NCBI GenBank assembly: GCA_033675265.1
Contig: JAUJYZ010001274.1
Location: 227,312 to 291,311 of the forward strand
Reading direction: 5' to 3'
Length of the DNA: 64,000 nucleotides
Source of the DNA: Actinostola sp. cb2023
Taxonomy: Eukaryota > Cnidaria > Anthozoa > Actiniaria > Actinostolidae
Part shown: positions 59,052 through 64,000 of the stretch, piece after piece
Layout: each line of letters begins with the position of its first letter
Position numbering within the stretch: position 1 is the first letter of the stretch
Translations under genes and position numbers: made by a program
The notes under the pieces: model-generated
Told to the model about the DNA's origin: nothing
The model's database searches: none
What the model saw: only the letters and a program-made list of their open reading frames with translations

Positions 59052-59380
59052 GTAGCTGTAGCTGTAGCTGTAGCTGTAGCTGTAGCTGTAGCTGTAGCTG
59101 TAGCTGTAGCTGTAGCTGTAGCTGTGCTGTAGCTGTAGCTGTAGCTGTAGCTGTAGCTGTAGCTGTAGCTGTAGCTGTAGCTGTAGCTGTAGCTGTAGCT
59201 GTAGCTGTAGCTGTAGCTGTAGCTGTAGCTGTAGCTGTAGCTGTAGCTGTAGCTGTAGCTGTAGCTGTAGCTGTAGCTGTAGCTGTAGCTGTAGCTGTAG
59301 CTGTAGCTGTAGCTGTAGCTGTAGCTGTAGCTGTAGCTGTAGCTGTAGCTGTAGCTGTAGCTGTAGCTGTAGCTGTAGCT
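59052..59380. repeat. (TAGCTG)n hexanucleotide repeat, about 55 copies
   Basis: Nearly perfect, with one break near 59125. Six is a multiple of three, so minus-strand frames stay open and yield spurious Ala-Thr and Ser-Tyr peptides. Confidence 0.99.
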
Positions 59381-59609
59381 CGTCCCAAAACAGTGAATCA
59401 AAACGCTATCCACTGATTTGGTAAATACTAAAAGCCAATACGCCTGGGCTTGTAAAAATGACGATATCGCATGCGTGGACGGGAGACTTTTGATTCGTTT
59501 ACAATGAATAAAAAACGATAATAACCACAAAATGGCGCTAGAGAAAACGAATACACTTTCAGACTATCATAGCCAATCATGCATTACTACTTAGGGAGTC
59601 AATATTATT

Positions 59610-59843
59610 AAACATCAATACAGTCAGGGTACTTACTACCTTGCCATGTATTTGTACTTAGAAGTCAGTAAATACCCAGTCAGGTACTTATTACCTTGCC
59701 ATGTATTACTACATTGTACTTAGGAAGTCAGTAAACACCCAGTCAGATACTTATTACCTTACCATGTATTACTACTTAGGGAGTCAGTAAACACCCAGTC
59801 AGGTACTTATTACCTTGTCATGTATTACTACTTAGGGAGTCAG
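59610..59843. repeat. 58-bp tandem repeat, about 4 copies
   Basis: CAGTCAGGTACTTATTACCT recurs at about 59622, 59679, 59738 and 59796. The last copy abuts the acceptor of the first recognised metalloprotease exon. Confidence 0.9.
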
Positions 59844-59915
59844 GATTATGACATAACGTACCCTGAGCGGTTGCATCATCGTCGTCATAGACGAGATCTA
59901 TCAACAGCTACTGAA
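59844..59915 (+). CDS. M12B metalloprotease (ADAM/ADAMTS-like), propeptide exon a
   Basis: The acceptor GGAGTCAG and donor GTAAGTAAA frame 24 codons, phase 0 at both ends: DYDITYPERLHHRRHRRDLS and four more. A Y-x-I-x-Y-P-x-R-L opening is typical of the start of ADAM/ADAMTS propeptides, which keep the zinc protease inactive until it is cut off in the secretory pathway. The signal-peptide part is upstream and not assigned with certainty. Confidence 0.75.
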
Positions 59916-60133
59916 GTAAGTAAAACCAAATGTGACTGTTTTTTAAGTTTATTTGATCTGTTTCAAATTATATTTTATTTTTAGGTAAATTATTTTGGCC
60001 GAGTTATCGGTGAAGTCCTCTAAATGAAATCTAACTTTCAGATTTATGGGTTGGAAATGTTGCGGAAGATTTTATTGGAAGTTTTGATTGTTTATTTTGT
60101 TTTTGCACTTAATATATATTTAATGTTTGTCAG

Positions 60134-60171
60134 GATGGACACGAGAACATTCTGGACACAAAGAACAACCA
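60134..60171 (+). CDS. M12B metalloprotease, propeptide exon b
   Basis: A 38-bp exon between TTTGTCAG and GTGAGTGAA, phase 0 in and phase 2 out. It encodes DGHENILDTKNN, matching the propeptide segment in which a Leu/Asp-rich strand precedes an Asn-x-x-Leu motif. Confidence 0.7.
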
Positions 60172-60391
60172 GTGAGTGAAATAGGCTAAGTCAGTTTTAT
60201 GACAATGTGTCATCCTTCTTGAACTAGAGCAGTAAATGTCGTCCATTCATTTGTTCATTCGTTCGTTCATTCATCCATTTGTTTGTTTGTTCGTTCATTC
60301 AATCCATTCATCCATCAATCCCGGTTCGTTTTTGTTTTGATTCCCCCTTCAGATCATTAGTCAATGTCTTTATTTTCTTTGTATTTTACAG

Positions 60392-60458
60392 TGATTTGAT
60401 CCCAGGCTCATTTTTGGTACGACAGTTTCAATCAGATGGTACTGAAGTAATTTCTAGG
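60392..60458 (+). CDS. M12B metalloprotease, propeptide exon c
   Basis: A 67-bp exon between GTATTTTACAG and GTGAGTAAA, phase 2 in and phase 0 out. It encodes DLIPGSFLVRQFQSDGTEVI. The frame joins exons b and d without a stop. Confidence 0.75.
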
Positions 60459-60573
60459 GTGAGTAAAAGAAGAACAAAAATATAAAAATTACGAAAAAAA
60501 CCCAGATCATTGGATCAAACAGATTGAATAAAACCAGTCAATTATTTATCGATTGTTATCTATTTCCTTGAAG

Positions 60574-60659
60574 GAAGCTCCAGAACCTTGTCACTATCAG
60601 GGATCTATTCGTGGTAACCAAGACTCTACTGTTGTTTTGGATACTTGCAATGGCTTAAC
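60574..60659 (+). CDS. M12B metalloprotease, propeptide exon d
   Basis: An 86-bp exon between TTTCCTTGAAG and GTGAGTTAA, phase 0 in and phase 2 out. It encodes EPCHYQGSIRGNQDSTVVLD followed by TCNGL. The C-x-Y-x-G ... S-x-V-x-L-x-T-C-x-G-L pattern is the core signature of the M12B propeptide, with both conserved cysteines present. This exon is the main basis for the family call. Confidence 0.88.
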
Positions 60660-60773
60660 GTGAGTTAATTTTTGGATAATTACTGTATATATATAATATT
60701 TAAACTGACGATTCACCACCTGTGGCTTTATATTTTTATACTTGATAAAAGAAGCCTGTTGTACTACTTGCAG

Positions 60774-60831
60774 GGGGATCATAGACGACGGTAAAGAAAC
60801 TTATCACATCGAACCTAATGATGACTACCAG
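60774..60831 (+). CDS. M12B metalloprotease, propeptide exon e
   Basis: The acceptor CTACTTGCAG is entered in phase 2 and encodes GIIDDGKETYHIEPNDDYQ, the usual G-x-I followed by Y-x-I-E-P. The donor after CAG (GTATTATT) leaves in phase 0. A stronger-looking donor (GTAAGT) lies at 60847, exactly at the left end of a MITE. Either choice leaves a phase problem with the next exon. Confidence 0.8.
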
Positions 60832-60846
60832 GTATTATTGCTATCA

Positions 60847-61012
60847 GTAAGTCGTTTTCGTATGCGTGGGAAAACCTACGGTACCGTGACACTTAAATGG
60901 CTTCCTTTCCGAACCAATCAAAAAGCGTGCAGATGCATCTCATCCAATTAAACTATTTCAATACGATACAGCACAGTACCGTAACTTTTCCCACTCATTC
61001 GAAAACTCCTCT
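60847..61012. mobile_element. MITE of the TCGTTTTCG family in the metalloprotease intron
   Basis: GTCGTTTTCGTATGCGTGGG at the left is mirrored near 60985-61012. The inserted end supplies the GTAAGT next to exon e. Confidence 0.75.
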
Positions 61013-61077
61013 ATTATTTGATACACAGTAACCCCAGTCCCTATGTGTCCAACACTAATGGGTTTTCTTCATTTCAG

Positions 61078-61146
61078 GAAACTGGGTGCCCACAAGATTT
61101 ACTCTACCAAAGATGAACCTCAATTTGACTCCCACGAAAAACTGTG
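61078..61146 (+). CDS. M12B metalloprotease, likely exon f (phase uncertain)
   Basis: The acceptor TTCTTCATTTCAG and donor GTAAAC frame 69 bp that are open in two frames. One reads KLGAHKIYSTKDEPQFDS, which looks like the H-x-I-Y segment after the IEP motif but needs phase 2 on entry. The other (PTRFTLPKMNLNLTPTKNC) fits the next exon by phase. Neither fits exon e if it ends at 60831. A frameshift, a missed exon or a MITE-altered splice site could explain this. Confidence 0.5.
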
Positions 61147-61686
61147 GTAAACTATTAACTGTGTTTCATTAATTCCGTGTTCTTTTAATTCTTTTCTTTA
61201 ATAATGCATATGAACGTTTGTGGTTGTTGGGAGGGAGAGGACTACTCCACAATATATAAATGATACCCAGAATATGACGAAAGCCCGACAAGGACTACGT
61301 GTTTGAACAGGTTAGAAATTTGCAAACTGGAAAAGTGTGATAAGTTATATTAGTCAGGCATACTGCTATAAAAACGAATTGAAACCACGGTTCCTGTAGT
61401 TGTTAATTATTTTAAGACAAATCATATATATTTGTGCGCATGCACTTGCACTGAAATAGGGGTCAGAATTCAAAGAGAAGACAATCAACGAATTTGGAGA
61501 TGGTTCTCTCAAAATTAGATAATTACGTAGCGATTTTAAATACAGTAAATGTATGGGAGAAATCGTTTTCCTAATTTTTCACAATACTAGATGTTTTGCA
61601 GCTTCTAGGAATCTTTTCCAATGTCAATTTTTTGAAGAAAGCCCCCCCCCCCACCAAAAAACAACCCCCACCAAACAAACCCACAA

Positions 61687-61718
<32 letters not shown>

Positions 61719-62118
61719 ACACAACCAACGATTGTACGAATTTGGAGATGGTTCTCTCAAAATCACATAACGTAGCGATGTTCAATACTGCAGTAAATAT
61801 ATGGGATAAATCGTTTTCTCCATACTAGATGTTGCAGCGCTCAGAATATTTTCTAATGTCATTTTTTTGGCTAATATCTCTATTTGACGTAGCCCATTAT
61901 GCTATCGACTGTGTAAATCCGTATGTCCGTATATAAGCAGTCCCAATCTTCGGATAGTGTCCGGAACTAGTCAGATGATCGAATATCAGCGACGATTTAC
62001 CCGATGTTTTTCCGACTAGTCTTCGCTAGTCATCCCGACTCCACATACAACACTGGGAATTAATGTGGTGCACTAATTGATGCTTAATTGGTACGTAATC
62101 CTCAGGTACGTTGACTGA
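61147..62118. other. Intron sequence with a broken direct repeat
   Basis: About 61489-61636 is repeated at 61736-61868 (ATTTGGAGATGGTTCTCTCA ... TAGATGTT). Between them are a C-rich run and an A30 tract at 61645-61720. No exon was recognised. Confidence 0.6.
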
Positions 62119-62175
62119 AGAGCATTCGTTGGATTCCACGCCCAAAGAATCAAAGATCACACAACGATCAAGAGA
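62119..62175 (+). CDS. M12B metalloprotease, candidate exon g
   Basis: It lies between TAATCCTCAG and GTAAGTTA and is open only if entered in phase 1. It reads TLTEEHSLDSTPKESKITQR and then SR. A Gly-Thr after the cysteine-switch Cys and a basic end would suit the end of the propeptide. The family assignment rests on position only. Confidence 0.4.
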
Positions 62176-62397
62176 GTAAGTTAAATGTGCAGCAAAAATG
62201 AAAAAACGTAATTTGTGACTGAAAAAGGTAAAGTTATTTATTTTACTTCGATAACGCGGGGAGTGATTGTCTAATCTCCCGAGCCAGCGGCTCATGTATA
62301 AAGCGCTCGAAGGTGCACCCATCAGTGCTCCGTTTTACGGGTATATAAAGCTGCAATAATTGAGCAACACGGAGTAGAAAGAAGTTGAAACAAGGAT

Positions 62398-62925
62398 GTG
62401 ATTGTTACGTCGCATTATCGTAGTGAACATAGAGGAAGTCTATCAACCATTCATTGTCTATCCTGTCCTTTGTTTAAATAGTTACGTCGCAGTATCGTAG
62501 TGAACATAGAGGAAGTCTATCGACCATTCATTGTCTATCCTGTCCTTTGTTTATATAGTTACGTCGCAGTATCGTAGTGAACATGGAGGAAGTCTATCAA
62601 CCATTCATTGTCTATCCTGTCTCATGTTGTTTAAATAGTTACTTCGCAGTACCGTAGTGAACATGGAGGAAGTCTATCGACCATTCATTGACTTGTATCC
62701 TGTCTTTGTTTAAATAGTTACGTCGGCAGTACCGTAGTGAACATGGAGGAAGTCTATCAACCATTCATTGTCTATCCTGTCTTTGTTTAAATAGTTACGT
62801 CGCAGTACCGTAGTGAAAATGGAGGAAGTCTATCGACCATTCATTGTCTATCCTGTCTTTGTTTAAATAGTTACGTCGCAGTATCGTGAGTGAACATGGA
62901 GGAAGTCTATCGACCATCTTGACAA
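62398..62925. repeat. 78-bp tandem repeat, 7 copies
   Basis: Each unit has GTTACGTCGCAGTA(T/C)CGTAGTGAA, GGAGGAAGTCTATC and CATTCATTGTCTATCCTGTC. Period 77-79 bp. It lies in the presumed metalloprotease intron. Confidence 0.95.
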
Positions 62926-63102
62926 CAGATGAAACCAGATACAACGAGGTCCTCTTCTGTGGTTGATAATGGCTTGGTATGAATTTAGAGAAACTCATGT
63001 TTAAATATAACACTAATTTTTAATAATGTCGTGCTTTCGTATGGGTGTGGAAGTTACGGTACCTTGCATTGCCGTAGTGAAAGAGTTTGATTGGATGAAA
63101 TG

Positions 63103-63104
63103 CA

Positions 63105-63187
<83 letters not shown>

Positions 63188-63197
63188 TATTATTATG
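63103..63197. repeat. (ATT)n microsatellite
   Basis: About 30 trinucleotides with two breaks, inside a degraded copy of the TCGTTTTCG MITE (63028-63105 and on). Confidence 0.97.
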
Positions 63198-64000
63198 CAC
63201 GCTTTTTCATTGGTTCCAAAACGAAACCATTCGAGTGTAAAACATATTATTTAGGGCAGCATTGGACGGCAAAACATAGTTGTAACTTCATCGTCATATT
63301 GCTTACTCCCCTTGCCTAACGACTAACATTTGTTTGTTATAAATTAGTATTTCAGTATCATAAGATACAACAAGACTCGAAAACCGTCATCAACAAGTCG
63401 CCATTTTGTGTAATGCTGTAGATGCGGTGAGAAAACCACTGTAGTGATATTGACACATCTCTTGGTAGTCTCAACTATTTTATAAAATAGTTCATAAAAT
63501 ATAAAAATATAATAAAATATTCCGCAATTTCCACCATACTTTAATTGAACCACTGGAGATACTTCGAGTGAAAGATTGGGTACTAATGACGACCGCAAAG
63601 CATCATTGTTGCTATAGTCTTTACTTTTATTTCGATTTAGGTCTATCAGCGAATTAATGTTCGAATAGTTTAGGCAGCCATTTGAGATTTGGACCAATGG
63701 TGATCGAAATGGTGCGCCACGCAGAAGGAGGACCGGAACTTGCCACGTTTAGCAAGTATCGTAAGGCCGTACTGATTGGTAAATTCCCCACGACAACGCA
63801 CAGTTTCTAAGTCATCGTGGTTGGGGTCAGAGTGGCCGGGATAGCACTGGGTAGGACCAATATGGTGGCTTCTCCATCGGCTGCTGTTTAACAAGGTAGT
63901 AAATATGTAATACCGAGAATGGGGGAATAAGCCATGGCTTTTCGTCATCATTCATCCTTAACACAGCACATGCGCTTCTTGTTGTTGCCCAGTTGGATAT
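63198..64000. other. No gene recognised to the window end
   Basis: A minus-strand open frame at 63670-63951 has no recognisable domain. No HExxH metalloprotease motif is present, so the catalytic exons of the M12B gene lie beyond the window. Confidence 0.45.

Noticed and set aside
58963..59530. Open frames of Ala-Thr and Ser-Tyr repeats (141 and 165 codons)
   Set aside because: They come from the TAGCTG hexanucleotide repeat, whose period is a multiple of three.
63670..63951. Minus-strand 93-codon gene at the window end
   Set aside because: No domain, no splice context, and low-complexity His/Ser-rich composition. It cannot be supported.

Overview
The window is animal nuclear DNA, AT-rich and dominated by repeats. 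There are no bacterial-type operons or ribosome-binding sites, and host coding sequence appears only as short exons with GT/AG borders. Several things point to a marine invertebrate, most likely an anthozoan cnidarian: a secreted PAN/Apple + EGF protein followed by a Cys-rich domain of a kind I recall from corals and anemones, plus BEL/Pao, Ty3/gypsy and Penelope-like retroelements and very many short terminal-inverted-repeat elements. The species cannot be fixed from sequence alone.

Host genes (+ strand). (1) 9481-30873 or further: a secreted PAN + EGF + lectin-like-repeat protein. Exons lie at 9481-9911, 10033-10147, 30255-30458 and 30801-30873, with matching splice phases; a possible further exon is at 50046-50112. 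The 20.1 kb intron between exons 2 and 3 holds most of the retroelements. (2) 55853-56332: a signal-peptide exon with a short continuation. (3) 59844-62175 and beyond: propeptide exons of an ADAM/ADAMTS-type (M12B) metalloprotease. Its catalytic domain is not in the window.

Mobile DNA. 10.9-19.3 kb: a decayed BEL/Pao element, split by a 2.5 kb foldback element whose 4-bp target duplication (GTAG), once removed, restores the pol frame. 19.45-20.78 kb: tandem tRNA-like units. 20.78-27.93 kb: a Penelope-like element broken by a complete Ty3/gypsy element (20841-25169; short LTRs; TSD TTCAA) and by two TTAA-flanked elements, one of which carries a further TA-flanked MITE. At least seven unrelated short element families in the window sit between TTAA duplications (piggyBac-like target choice). 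At least as many others sit between TA duplications.

Satellite. 33.1-45.8 kb is an array of about 130 copies of an 88-bp unit. The same unit occurs once, in the same flanking context, at 2.37-2.94 kb. The array is therefore an expansion of one internal segment of a dispersed block (copy A about 835-3250, copy B about 32124-46915). Inside the array a segment of about 4.2 kb is itself duplicated in tandem together with a TTAA MITE. The remaining DNA (47-64 kb) holds small tandem repeats, hairpins and MITEs between and inside the two downstream genes.
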